From Anoplopoma fimbria (lineage: Eukaryota; Chordata; Actinopteri; Perciformes; Anoplopomatidae): 64,000 nt of DNA. The position numbers were made by a program, and so were the translations under genes. This document shows positions 46,209 through 64,000 of this stretch, one piece after another. Each line of letters opens with the position of its first letter. Within the stretch, counting starts at the first letter, position 1. Below the pieces are notes generated by a model. It was given only the letters and a program-made list of their open reading frames with translations, did not search any database and had not been told where the DNA came from. The stretch covers positions 8,165,451 to 8,229,450 of the forward strand of contig NC_072472.1 of assembly GCF_027596085.1 (NCBI RefSeq), in the 5' to 3' direction.

Positions 46209-47720
46209 TGCTTAGCTGTAGAAAAAAAACAAAATTCAAAAATGAAGATATCAGGAACAACTGTGGAGCAAAGAGGGGGTACTAAAGAGTTGATTCAGTG
46301 ACCTACTCTTTTGTAAGATTCAGGTCTGTTACACCTCTGACCCCACCCAGAATCACTGATGGGTGCTTTAAGGTACTCTGCTTCACCTATGATGACACAA
46401 CAGGGAGCACCAACCGCACCCTGAGTGCTCTTCTACATCGCTGCAGCAAGGTGTGAACTCCAATCAATGGAAGTTAGCAAATGGGTTTTGTGTAATTTGC
46501 TCTTCAATTTGGATTTTGCAACTTGTTATAATTAATTAATTAATACAATGTCATACAGGTTGTTATCTAGCATTACAATATATTTTTTTCATACAAAACC
46601 CAGCGGTCCTAGGACTGTCGATGTGTAGGCTTGTTTTTGTTTTGTTTTTTTGTTTCAGTGGGTTCGGTCAAGTTTGCATTCATTCTACTACAGTGACCTC
46701 TCTGGTCATTTGCTTACTGGGTTTTACATACTTTATTGTATTGTGTAAAGGCATTTCACTCACTCAGGTTAGTGGGAGCATGTCCTGTGGAAGCGGCCTG
46801 TTGTTTAGTATCAGTTTTGAGGTGATTATGACTGTAAATATTCTTAGGATTGGCCCCACAACAATTTATAATGCTGTTTGAGGATTTCTGGTCCACCTTA
46901 TTACGAATAAGTGAATAAAATCTTAATTTCTTCTTTCTCAAATTTGCTGAACTACTTCACTACTCACACATAATCCACATAACATCTAGGGAACAAGCAT
47001 AACCTGTCTGGGAATAACTAGACTACTGAGTCAAATGCAACTAGTGTTTCTCTATGTTTCAGAATGATTTCCTTAGATAAAATTATACACTTTTTGTTCT
47101 AAATACAGGGTTAGAGTGCAGTGTGGTGGTTTTATTTTATGTTGATCTCTATCAGTGCATAGGATCATCAGTGTTGTCTTTTCTCTATCAGTGCATTCTT
47201 TACTTTGCCCTTAACACTTTTGGTTTAATAAATCAGCTTTATGAGTGTTTAAAACGTTCACACTCAGTGTATATATGTTAAATTATAAAAAGGTACCAAA
47301 GAGAAGATGTCATTTAGCTGACTCAATAACAAAACAACATGATTCAGCTTTCATCCTTTAAACAAAGTTTGCTTTTGAGATACCCTGTTTTATTATTATT
47401 TATTTTTAAATCTGCTTTTAGTTCCCCCATGATGCATTTGGATATTAGATGTATTCACGTTAGTAGGAAACAGAGGTTAGGTGGCCACGTTGGACGCACT
47501 ATTTCTTTGTATCTTGATACTACCTCAAAGTTACAGACAATCAATCAATAATCATTGAGTTTCAGTGCACATATCGATAGTTTATCTTCCATAAGCAAAC
47601 ATAAATATAGTTGATCTTTTAATATTTATAGATAAAATTACTTACCGACACTTCTTCATCAACTTCAGTAAACTCTCTTCTCAAGCAGCAACTGAGCTTT
47701 CCCGGGAAAACGCTACGTAT
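46129..47720 (-). other. lrwd1: lrwd1 5' end: non-coding exon and first intron
   Basis: A minus-strand donor GTCG|GTAAGT at 47646/47645 and an acceptor CTACAG|CTAAGCAATGG at 46216/46215 bracket a 1.4 kb intron. The upstream exon would be about 47646-47720 and carries no ATG-initiated frame that joins the protein. GGGCGTGG just upstream (47728-47735, plus strand) is a possible Sp1/KLF site. Exon left edge not determinable. Confidence 0.6.
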
Positions 47721-47829
47721 ATCCGGTGGGCGTGGTTTAAAGTGACAGTAAGAATTAGGGTTTTTTTTTTACCCTGAGCTGAGCCTCCCAGGCTGAATGC
47801 AGAAGCCCACAGCCCAGGGTTAAGTATTC

Positions 47830-48335
47830 ACATCTTTTACCTGAGCAAAAGCAACTGCAATACTGCAAGTACAAAGAAACTCTGCTACAGGGGAAAGCAT
47901 GCATTCAAAATATTAGTGAGGAAAAGTGCAAAAAATTTAATAATAATATAATAAAAGTAGCAAAAGTTAAAGAAAACATTATAAAGAATGGCCCATTTCT
48001 AAATATTATATTCTATTACTGGATTATAATTAGTGATGCATTAAGAGCAGATTACTTTTAATGCATCTTGTAAATGTGGGGCCAATCTTAATTCTTTTTT
48101 TCTGTGTAGCTTAACTCATTATAATATATAAAATAGTTTGATATATATTTTTTTATCTGCAAAGTAACTAGAGCTGTTGAAAAAATGTTGTGGGATGAAA
48201 AGTACGATATTGGCTTCGAAAAATGAAGTGGAGTAGAAGTACAAAGTAGCATAATATGTAAATGTTCAAGTAAAATACAAGTGCCACAATATTTTACTTA
48301 AGCAAAGTATATTACATTCCACTACTGGTTTTAGA
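47830..48335. mobile_element. Dispersed repeat, copy 2
   Basis: Shares short motifs with 36741-37250 and 53400-53740 (GAGTAGAAGTACAAAGTAGC, TTCAAGTAAAATACAAGTGC, GAATGGCCCATTTC). Non-coding. Sits directly upstream of the LINE fragment. Confidence 0.55.
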
Positions 48336-48342
48336 TACATAT

Positions 48343-49383
48343 ACATACCTGACGCACAAGGCCCTCTCTCACCTGGAGAAGCTGGGAAGCACTGTGAGAG
48401 TCATGTTCTTTGACTTCTCCAGTGCTTTCAACACCATCCAGCCCTCCCTACCGAGAGAGAAGCTGCTGGAGATGAACCTGCACCCCGACACCACTTCCTG
48501 GATCACAGACTACCTCACAGGCCGGCCACAGTACGTCAGGGTGGATGGCTGTGTCTCTGAGTCTGTGATCAGCAACACCGGCGCACCCCAAGGAACTGTA
48601 CTGGCACCGTTCCTCTTCACTCTCTACACCTCGGACTTCCGCTTCAACTCTGGTTCCTGCCACCTCCAAAAGTTTTCCGATGACTCCTCCATTGTTGGAT
48701 GTATCACCAGGGACAACGAGGAGGAGTACAGAGGACTGATTGAGAGCTTCATCACATGGTGCAGCAACAACCACCTGAAGCTCAACATCAGCAAGACCAA
48801 GGAGCTTGTGGTGGACTACCAGAGGAACAGAAGCCCCCCTGTCCCTGTTTTCATTCAGGGAGGGGAAGTGGAGAGGGTTGAGTCCTACAAGTACCTTGGG
48901 GTGCAGATCAACAATAAACTGGACTGGACACACAACACTGACGCCCTCTACAGGAAAGGACAGAGCAGGCTGTTCTTCCTAAGGAGGCTGAGGTCCTTCA
49001 ATGTGTGCAATAAACTGCTCAAGGCATTCTACCAGTCTGTGGTAGCCAGCGCCCTCTTCTTCGCTGTAGCGTGCTGGGGTGGTGGCATCAGGACTGGAGA
49101 TGCCAACAAACTTAATAAGCTGGTGAGGAAAGCCAGCTCTGTGGTGGGTCTGGAGCTGGACAGTCTGGAGTCAGTGGGTGAGAGGAGGATGAAGGCCAAA
49201 CTCAGAGCCATCCTGGACAATCCCTCTCACCCTCTCCATGAGGAACTGTGGCAGCTGGGCAGCTCTTTCAGCCATCGGCTGATTCTGCCAAAGAGCAGGA
49301 CGGAGCGCTTCAGACGCTCATTTGTGCCCACTGCCATCAGACTGTATAACAACAGCGGAGACCACAGTCTGTCAACATGCTGA
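48343..49383 (+). CDS. Reverse transcriptase fragment of a LINE (C-terminal part)
   Basis: Open frame of about 346 codons with no stop, starting mid-domain (first ATG at 48403). RT motifs in order: FFDFSSAFNTIQP (motif A, catalytic Asp), GAPQGTVLAPFLFTLYTSDF (motif B), LQKFSDDSSIVG (motif C, catalytic DD), then SYKYLGVQINNKLDW and the C-terminal CWGGGI region. The endonuclease and the N-terminal part of RT are missing, so it cannot encode an active element. The intact frame points to a fairly recent insertion. Confidence 0.88.
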   Translation, partial: TYLTHKALSHLEKLGSTVRVMFFDFSSAFNTIQPSLPREKLLEMNLHPDTTSWITDYLTGRPQYVRVDGCVSESVISNTGAPQGTVLAPFLFTLYTSDFRFNSGSCHLQKFSDDSSIVGCITRDNEEEYRGLIESFITWCSNNHLKLNISKTKELVVDYQRNRSPPVPVFIQGGEVERVESYKYLGVQINNKLDWTHNTDALYRKGQSRLFFLRRLRSFNVCNKLLKAFYQSVVASALFFAVACWGGGIRTGDANKLNKLVRKASSVVGLELDSLESVGERRMKAKLRAILDNPSHPLHEELWQLGSSFSHRLILPKSRTERFRRSFVPTAIRLYNNSGDHSLSTC

Positions 49384-49535
49384 CCAGCCATATCCATGTG
49401 GATATACTGTACATTTTTATTTTTATTCCTGTTCTATCTTTATTTGTTGTATAGTATGTGTATTTATTGTCTGTGTCTGTGTAGTTGAGCTGCTGCAACA
49501 CTCAAATTTCCCCCATGGGGATCAATAAAGGAATA
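48343..49535 (+). mobile_element. 5'-truncated CR1/L2/Rex1-like LINE retrotransposon
   Basis: Carries the 3' part of a reverse transcriptase ORF (48343-49383) and a short 3' UTR ending TTTCCCCCATGGGGATCAAT AAAGGAAT, the usual tail of this LINE group in fish. It begins abruptly inside the RT domain, as expected for target-primed reverse transcription that stopped early. Only about 1.2 kb of a multi-kb element remains. Confidence 0.85.
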
Positions 49536-49622
49536 TAATAATATATATACATACACACATACACATATATATATATACATATCTATATATACATACATAC
49601 AAACACACACACACACACACAT

Positions 49623-49685
<63 letters not shown>

Positions 49686-49688
49686 AAC

Positions 49689-49721
<33 letters not shown>

Positions 49722-49730
49722 CACATATAT
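49536..49730. repeat. (TA)n/(CA)n compound microsatellite
   Basis: Nearly 200 bases of TA and TACA/CACA dinucleotides directly after the LINE tail. Alternating Tyr/Ile open frames on the minus strand are artefacts. Confidence 0.92.
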
Positions 49731-49858
49731 ACAAACTATGAAGGAACACATATGGAATTATGTGGTAAACAAAAAAATGCTCAACAAACCAGAATATGTT
49801 TTATATTTTAGATTATTCAAAGTAGTAGAAGGTGTGTCCAAACTTTTGACTGGTACTG
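49731..49858 (-). mobile_element. Tc1-like miniature element, truncated copy E
   Basis: Only the half from CAAACTATGAAGGAACACAT to the terminus TTTTGACTGGTACTG is present; the other half is replaced by the TA microsatellite. It is the reverse orientation of copies A, B and D. More CA/TA repeat follows to about 49905. Confidence 0.8.
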
Positions 49859-50181
49859 TATATATACACACACACACATATATATATACACACACACATA
49901 TACATGTAAGTATCTTTGTATGTGCATAGGCTATGTGTATAATGTATATATGTTTATTCTATTGCTATGTGAAAATCCAATGGGACCTCTTGAAAACCCA
50001 AAAAGAAAAACTGAAGTGGAAAACGTTTAAAATAATCCTCTAAAATCCAACACCATCCATAGTGTGAAGTGAATAAACTGCAGACTGCACTGGATGCATA
50101 AACAAACGTTTCGCTAGGTGGCGGTGTTTACTTATTTTAACAGGTTCGCCACCTAAATACCAACAGAAGAAGAAGAAGATA

Positions 50182-51775
50182 ATGACGCAAGATGTGATGA
50201 TGGCTGCTGATAGCGGCGTTACTAATTGTGCTTGTAAAGGTATCCGGCGGTGTCTCAAGTGTGAACATGTAAAGGGAAAGGAACACTTGGAGGCGAATGA
50301 ACCAAAGGTAAACATATCTGACTGAAAGCATGTTTTTTACACATGTTATCAGCAGGAAACGGACGCAGCTGTTAAAAAATTGCAGCTACGGATGCCCTCA
50401 CAGGACAATCTTTATCAGAGGTCTCTGGTTCACGTTATAACGCGAAACATTTATTCAGTTCATACTTGAGTATATCCATTTTGTGCTGCTTTATACTTCT
50501 ACATTCTGAGAGGCAAATATTTATTTTTATTTTTATTAATTCAAAATTGAAATACATTTATTCATTCTGATCTATTATTGGTCTTTATATATATTCACAT
50601 GTACATCAACTAATTTACATATATGTTTGAGCCTTATTGTTTTTATTGTAAAGTGCTTTGTAACTCTGAAAGGTACTGTATAAGTATTATTAATAATATA
50701 TAAAGTAATTAAAATATATTTTCCTTTACCAGCTGCAACATTAGTAGGATGAATCCATTAATGCATCAATAACTATAATGCAATAATATACAGTACCAGT
50801 CAAAAGTGTGGACACACCTTCTCATTCAACTACTTTGAAGAATCTAAAATATAAAACATATTCTGGTTTGTTGAGCATTTGTTTGTTTACCACATAATTC
50901 CATATGTGTTCCTTCATAGTTTGGATGTTTTCAATATTAATCTACAATGTAGAAAAAAATAAAAATAAAGAAAAACCATTGAATGAGAAGGTGTGTCCAA
51001 ACTTTTGACTGATACTGTACATAATTCTGAAATGGGCTATTCTGCATATTGAGCACTACTTTTGATACTTTAAGTATATTTTGATGCTAGTGCTTACAAG
51101 ATTTTGAATTAAGGACTTTTACTTACTTCCATAAAGGATCTAAGTATTTCTTCCACCATCTCACTTATATCTGCTTGATTGTTTGTCATTCACATTAAAT
51201 ACTGTCACTTGTACTTGATCATCAGAAATGACAATATAAAGAGTGCCATGTCTCATTAAACTAGAGTATACCAGACATTATAATAATTTAGTTTTTGTCT
51301 CCGAAGATTGTGCATCATTTCCTGTACGATCCTGAGACGAGGCTTGCCATCGGCAAAGATGCAGAGGCTGTGCCCTTCCCCTTTCCTGGCATCTTCCTGC
51401 GGGAGAACTTCATATCAGAAGAGGAGGAGAAAAAGCTGATCAGCACGATGGACCAGGATGTGTGGAATGACTCTCAGTCTGGTCGAAGGAAACAGGTAAT
51501 GTGGAACACGTGTATTTTTTTAATGGCATGAGCACGCCTACACAACATGACCGTGGCCAAATAATGTCTGTTTGTTGACTTTGTTTTTCAGGGTCATGCT
51601 TCCCAATTAAAAGACAACTAGAGCTTGAGGACACAAGTCATATAGTTTCACAAGTAGCTTGTTTAATGGACAGTGTCACAAACCTGCCCGACTGGCTTTT
51701 GGCAGTTGTGACTGTAATACAGCTAGTGGAGATGAAACAATCCACAAGTCTTTATAAAATTCCCATGTTTTAATA

Positions 51776-51806
<31 letters not shown>

Positions 51807-52382
51807 GCTGTTGTTATTTTCTGATGAAATAACCAAAAGTTTTTTCTCATATTGTTGCAGGACTTTGGTCCAAAAGTTAACTTCAAGAAGAAGAAAGTGC
51901 GTCTAGCTGGCTTCAGTGGACTACCTGCTTTGAGCCAAAAACTAGTGCTCAGAATGCAGCAAGACTCAAGTCTAGCCGACTTTCAACCGGTGGAGCAGTG
52001 CAATCTGGATTACCATCCTCAGCGAGGCTCCGCCATCGATCCACACCTAGACGACTCCTGGCTGTGGGGGGAACGGCTTGTCACCATCAACATGTTATCG
52101 AACACTACACTCACTATGTCCCTGGAACGGGGTCTGCCAGAGTTGGGACTAGCAGAGGAAGTCCACGTAGCTGTGCGTCTTCCTCGCAGGTCGTTGGTTG
52201 TGTTATACGGCGAGGCACGGCACAGATGGAAACATGCCATTCATAGGGACGATGTTCAGGAGCGCAGAGTTTGCAGCACCTACAGAGAGCTGACTCCAGA
52301 GTTCCTACCTGGAGGGCATCAGGAAGAGCTGGGAGCTCAGCTGTTGAACATTTCTTTGAGCTTCCAAGGAACTCCAGTATAA
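50182..52382 (+). CDS. alkbh4: Alpha-ketoglutarate-dependent dioxygenase AlkB homolog 4
   Basis: Fe(II)/2-oxoglutarate dioxygenase; in mammals reported to demethylate actin and act on 6mA DNA. Exons 50182-50307, 51307-51495 and 51861-52382 give 278 aa. The N terminus has the family cysteine cluster CACKGIRRCLKCE. The core includes PFPFPGIFLRENFISEEEE, DSQSGRRKQDFGPKVNF, the iron ligands H167 and D169 in SAIDPHLDDSWLWGE, the distal His in RWKHAI (about 230), and the 2OG-binding Arg region RRVCSTYREL. It ends LNISLSFQGTPV like human ALKBH4 (LSFQGRPV). Three in-frame ATGs (50182, 50197, 50200) compete; the first is used here. Shorter than the 302-residue human protein, mostly in the loop after WLWGERLV. 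All motifs intact. Confidence 0.95.
50791..51017 (+). mobile_element. Tc1-like miniature element, copy B (alkbh4 intron 1)
   Basis: 227 bp flanked by TA, termini CAGTACCAGTCAAAAGTGTG and its complement (one G>A change near the right end). Same orientation as copy A. No transposase. Confidence 0.85.
51778..51806. repeat. (TTA)n microsatellite in alkbh4 intron 2
   Basis: About ten TTA/ATT units close to the acceptor of exon 51861. Confidence 0.9.
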
Positions 52383-52610
52383 GCTCATCTGATGATGCAG
52401 AACAGAGGTGGGGGTCCAGACTCCTCGGGTGACTTTATAAATTGAAATTCAGACATAAATTTCTATCAAATAGAATTGTATAACTGTAATTATTACAGGA
52501 TGGTTTTTTTTTACCCAGAGTATAAAATGCAGCAATAACTGCACCACAAATGCAGTTATTGCCTCCAAGTGAATCAAACAATAAAAGTCATACAAAACAA
52601 TCATCTTGAG
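52383..52610 (+). other. alkbh4: alkbh4 3' untranslated region with polyadenylation signal
   Basis: Short 3' UTR ending at AATAAA (52580-52585), followed by a T/G-rich stretch (GATACAGGTTGTATTTC). End inferred. Confidence 0.6.
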
Positions 52611-52619
52611 CAATTATTC

Positions 52620-53400
52620 TTGATACAGGTTGTATTTCATTATTAATTGTTGCTTGCTAGCCCTTTATTTATTTATTTATCCAATTCCTCAACTTATGAG
52701 GAACTGTGGTCAAGACCAGCTGTCTTTAGAAGCCATATTTTTTGCTGACCTCAATCCTTTTCAACTCTGTCTTTAATAAATAACAAAAAAACATTTTCTT
52801 GCATAACACTCTGACTCACCTTTTTTTTAATGTAGAGTGTGTACTTACTTTTCCTGCAGTAGTGAGTGGATCTGGTGTGCTGTTCAGCTGTAATGTGAGG
52901 ACGTGGCCACGCTAGAGCACTGCTAGCTCAGGTGGTCTGAGTCGCTGCAGTACAGAAGCATTGTAAAGATTGTGAAGAAGTGGATGTTGATGTAAAATGT
53001 CTTCATCTCCCTGCTGTGCTGCTGCAATTCACATATTGCCAAACACACATTCTAAAAAGGACCATACCAGTGTTCTTGTTTTATGATTCAGCTCAGTTAC
53101 TACCAATATTGTATACTTTACAACTGACTGCCTTTCAAGTCATGTTATGGAGTTTTATAACTGTGGATGTGTTTACACTACCTCGCAGGCTGCAATTGCT
53201 TTTCATAAATTCTACAAAAATACTAAAAAAGTCAAATTTTCCTTTAAGTAATGAACAAAAGTATTGCCAACAAAATAAACTTTAGTAGTAGTAGTAATAT
53301 GTTCCTGAGATATGCACAAACATGACCCGCCACAGTTGGTTAATACACATTGTGCAATGCCTTTTGGTTGAAAATAAATTAAAAAATAAAAATGCCTCAT
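52620..53400. other. Intergenic interval after alkbh4
   Basis: A/T-rich, with a (TTTA)n tract near 52663-52680. No coding signal recognised. Confidence 0.5.
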
Positions 53401-53740
53401 GATTTAGAATGGCCCAATTAAGAATAATATATTTTTTAATATGGAGTATAAGTAGTGATTCATTAATGTGTAAGGATATCCAATGGTTCAGTTGGTGCAG
53501 TTGTCTGCAGTTATATACTGCCGGGTGGCTTTATCCATAATAATGTATTAGTTGATTATATTTTGTATCAATAACATTAATCTGCATTGTAGCAGGCTAG
53601 TAACTACAGTTGTCAAAAGTGTAAAAATGCTTGTTCTGTTGCAAATAAAAGTCCTGCATCCAAAATCTTAAAGGTAAAAATACAAACGTATCATCAAAGA
53701 CATACTTAAAGTATCAAAAGTAAAAGTGCTCAAGCAGAAA
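53400..53740. mobile_element. Dispersed repeat, copy 3
   Basis: Shares GAATGGCCCAATTAAGAAT, TTATATACTGCCGGGTGGCT and AGTAACTACAGTTGTCAAAA with copies at 36741-37250 and 47830-48335. Non-coding; edges approximate. Confidence 0.55.
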
Positions 53741-53878
53741 GGCCCATGCCAACTTAGATTTTATTATTGGATTATAATAATAATACCGTTATATGACATT
53801 AATATTGCAAGTTCTGGTTTACTGCTGGGCAACATATTCTGTTCAAATATATTATAAAGGTATGTGTTGATTTATATA

Positions 53879-54098
53879 CAGTACCAGTCAAAAGTTTGGA
53901 CACGCCTTCTCATTCAATGGTTTTTCTTTATTTCTATTTTTTTCTACATTGTAGATTAATATTGAAGACATCCAAACTATGAAGGAACACATATGGAATT
54001 ATGTGGTAAACAAACAAATGCTCAACAAACAAGAATATATTTTAGATTTTTCAAAGTAGTTGAATGAGAAGGTGTGTCCAAACTTTTGACTGGTACTG
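53879..54098 (-). mobile_element. Tc1-like miniature element, copy C
   Basis: 220 bp flanked by TA. Same termini as copies A and B but the interior is in the opposite orientation (CTACATTGTAGATTAATATT ... TGAAGGAACACATATGGAAT). Confidence 0.85.
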
Positions 54099-54109
54099 TA
54101 CATATAAAT

Positions 54110-54392
54110 ATATATAGTCTAAACTTCTAAATAAAGTCTTTGAGTACTTTACATTCTTGATGCAGTACTTTTCTTGCATTGCAGTATTATGACAGTAGTA
54201 TTGCTTTCAGTTAAGTTTTAGATTTTTTTAGATTCAACTTTATAACAGATAAATAATAATAAAAAAAAGAAAAATAACAGTACGAGTAGTATAAACAGTA
54301 TGAACAGTGGATATGAAATGCAAGATATATATACAGTATATATATACACAGTTAAGTTTTATATATATATAAATAATAATTAAAAAAAAAGA

Positions 54393-54458
<66 letters not shown>

Positions 54459-54638
54459 AAACTTCTAAATAAAGTCTTTGAGTACTTTACATTCTTGATG
54501 CATTACTTTTCTTGCATTGCAGTATTATGACATAGTAGTATAATGTTTCCATTGCATTTTTTCCCATGTTCCACTGGCCACCAAAAATAACAGTATGAGT
54601 AGTATAAACAGTGGATATGAAATGCAAGATATATACAG

Positions 54639-54669
<31 letters not shown>

Positions 54670-54745
54670 TATATATTATATATAGTCTAAATGTCTAAAT
54701 AAAGTCTTTGAGTACTTTACATTCTTGATACATTCTTATATATAG

Positions 54746-54777
<32 letters not shown>

Positions 54778-55452
54778 AAACATCTAAATAAAGTCTTTGA
54801 GTACTTTACATTCTTGATGCATTACTTTTCTTGCATTGCAGTATTATGACATAGTACTATAATTTTTATTTTTATAGATTCTTTAAAATGGTCAAAAATA
54901 AAGTCTTTAGTATAAACAGTATGAACAGTGGATATGAAATGCAAGATATTGCAGTATTATATATATATATATAGTCTAAACATCTAGATAAAGTCTTTAG
55001 TACTTATTCTTTATGCATTAATTTTAAAAAAAGAAAAATAACATAGTATAAAAGTTTATGCAATCCCAGTTCCACTGGCCACCAAAAATAACAGTATGAG
55101 TAGTAAACAGTGGATATGAAATGCAAGATATATATATAGTCTAAACGTCTAAATAAAGTCTTTGAGTACTTTACATTTTTGATGCATTACTTTTCTTGCA
55201 TTGCAGTATCATGACATAGTAGTATATAATATATATATATATATATATACACTATATATATATATAGTCTAAATGTCTAAATAAAGTCTTTGAGTACTTT
55301 ACATTCTTGATGCAGTACTTTTCTTGCATTGCAGTATTATGACATAGTACTATAATGTTTCCATTGCAGTATTATGACATAGTACTATATATATATTAGT
55401 ATTATGACATATATATAATGTTTCCATTGCAGTATTATGACATAGTACTATA

Positions 55453-55498
<46 letters not shown>

Positions 55499-55555
55499 AT
55501 AATACTACTATGTCATAATACTGCAATGCAAGAAAAGTGATGATGACATAGTACT
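54110..55555. repeat. Compound array: (TA)n tracts alternating with a repeated GTCTAAA...GACATAGTA unit
   Basis: The block AAATAAAGTCTTTGAGTACT ... CTTGCATTGCAGTATTATGA recurs near 54115, 54451, 54682, 54772, 54972, 55137 and 55265, separated by TA tracts of variable length. Longer copies also carry ACAGTATGAGTAGT..GTGGATATGAAATGCAAG. The last part (55494-55555) is an inverted copy of TGCAGTATTATGACATAGTA. No coding capacity. Confidence 0.85.
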
Positions 55556-55564
55556 ATAATGTGC

Positions 55565-55898
55565 CACCCCCTTTTATTGTGAAGGCCGCGGCCGGACATC
55601 CGGGTGGCCTCTCGTCTGCTGCCTTGTCGTTGGCTGGCGCTGCTGCACAACCTGTTTGTTGATCGCGCTGTGTGGCTCATTAACACCCGGACTTTATGAT
55701 CATAAGCCGGGGTAGATTCCTCAGGGAGGGGGGTCCAAGTTACCGTCGGCCAGAAAGGGAAGAGATATCCTGCAGCCTGACCAGCAGACACACCGACCAT
55801 GTCGCGGGCTCCTACCTCGCGACTGAATTAAATATTTTTTCTCCCTAAATGTAGCTCGCGTGCTAACTAGCTGCGTCGCGCACACCAGTGTACACACA

Positions 55899-55969
<71 letters not shown>

Positions 55970-56117
55970 TGTGTTGTGTTGTTGCAGCTTCTGCATGACA
56001 AATGATGAGCTTAAGGTAGGGTTGTGTTGTTGCAGAGACGTGTGAAGGGTGATCGCTGGTTGGTTGTCCCTCTTCAGCACCCCGGGGCTCTTCCCCCCCC
56101 GGACACAGAACGAATTA
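55565..56117 (+). promoter_or_regulatory. cbl: Probable cbl promoter / 5' untranslated region
   Basis: Abrupt change from A/T repeats to CpG-rich sequence (GGCCGCGGCCGGACATCCGG near 55585) up to 55870. A T-tract broken by one or two G fills 55902-55968. It is followed by two copies of GTTGTGTTGTTGCAG at about 55973-55987 and 56021-56035. The coding start is at 56118. Whether the T-tract and CAG are part of a 5' UTR intron or simply transcribed leader cannot be decided here. Confidence 0.5.
55902..55968. repeat. Poly-T tract upstream of cbl
   Basis: About 65 T with an interrupting G. Long Phe or Lys runs in open frames across it are artefacts. Confidence 0.9.
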
Positions 56118-63525
<7,408 letters not shown>

Positions 63526-64000
63526 TGAGTCCCTCTACAGCACCGAGTCAATGCACCAATTTATACATTTTAGGGTACATTGTTGTAGTTTATACATGCC
63601 TCTAGTCATTAGATAAAAGATTAGAGACTGCCATAACGGCTCCAGAAAAGCTCTTTTTAGTCAGCGTATTGAAGGCATGTTATAGTCTTCATATCTTGTT
63701 GAATTACTGTTAAAAACATATATTTGCATTTGTGAATGCAACCCAAATAATAAAATGGGTTATCACAACTAGAGATTATTAAAGCTCTAAGATAACTTGG
63801 CACAACAGGGACAGAAGAGTTTGGCTTCGAGTCTGGTGCGCTTTTAATGACCTAAGAATACACACAATAAGGGTGTGCTAAAACACTAAAATATCACTCC
63901 CAGTGCAGCTCTACAGTTTCACTCCACTGTACTATCCACTGTGCCAAAGATCACAACCGGGGATGTGGAAGGGTTTGAAGCTAAAAGGCAGAAGTTACAT

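Noticed and set aside
46621..46881. 86-codon hydrophobic open frame
   Set aside because: Lies in lrwd1 intron 1, no family resemblance, T-rich composition explains the hydrophobicity.
48448..48933. 161-codon minus-strand open frame
   Set aside because: Antisense of the LINE reverse transcriptase.

Overview
This window is a piece of a ray-finned (teleost) fish nuclear chromosome. The evidence is spliced genes with GT-AG introns, coding exons whose translations match vertebrate proteins nearly residue for residue, AATAAA polyadenylation signals, long (GT)n and (TA)n microsatellites, and dispersed repeats of kinds common in fish (Tc1-like inverted-repeat elements, a CR1/L2/Rex1-like LINE, tandem-unit elements). 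Gene names come from remembered family sequences; no database search was possible.

There are six protein-coding genes. (1) usp28, plus strand, 1-10720: the 3' seventeen coding exons of a ubiquitin-specific protease. (2) orai2, plus, 16330-18338: a complete store-operated calcium channel subunit, with a non-coding first exon near 13.9-14.27 kb. (3) bckdk, minus, 36238-24034: a complete branched-chain alpha-ketoacid dehydrogenase kinase, 11 coding exons, 416 aa. (4) lrwd1, minus, 46208-38246: a complete LRR/WD-repeat origin-recognition-complex-associated protein, 15 coding exons, 766 aa, plus a non-coding first exon at about 47.65-47.72 kb. (5) alkbh4, plus, 50182-52382: a complete Fe(II)/2-oxoglutarate dioxygenase, 3 exons, 278 aa. 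(6) cbl, plus, from 56118: the first six coding exons (tyrosine-kinase-binding domain) of the CBL E3 ubiquitin ligase; the gene runs off the right edge.

The genes do not form a pathway: deubiquitination, calcium entry, amino-acid catabolism control, replication origin and heterochromatin biology, protein/nucleic-acid demethylation and receptor down-regulation. The local logic is conserved synteny: orai2, lrwd1 and alkbh4 are neighbours in human 7q22 too, and lrwd1/alkbh4 keep their head-to-head orientation.

Repeats fill the rest. At 13.1-13.83 kb there are two large inverted repeats, at 20.6-21.1 kb a degenerate minisatellite, at 47.8-50.0 kb a LINE with (TA)n and Tc1 debris inside the lrwd1-alkbh4 promoter interval, and at 53.4-55.5 kb a compound (TA)n/tandem-unit array just upstream of cbl. 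Five copies (one truncated) of a roughly 220-233 bp Tc1-like miniature element lie between 43 and 57.4 kb.

I found no gene cluster or mobile system that looks like an undescribed biological mechanism. The most interesting signals are regulatory: a (TG)66 tract six bases from a usp28 splice acceptor, a (CA)51 tract nine bases inside a bckdk splice donor, a tandem duplication of a basic S/T-P motif in the LRWD1 linker, and the repeat-expanded lrwd1/alkbh4 divergent promoter.
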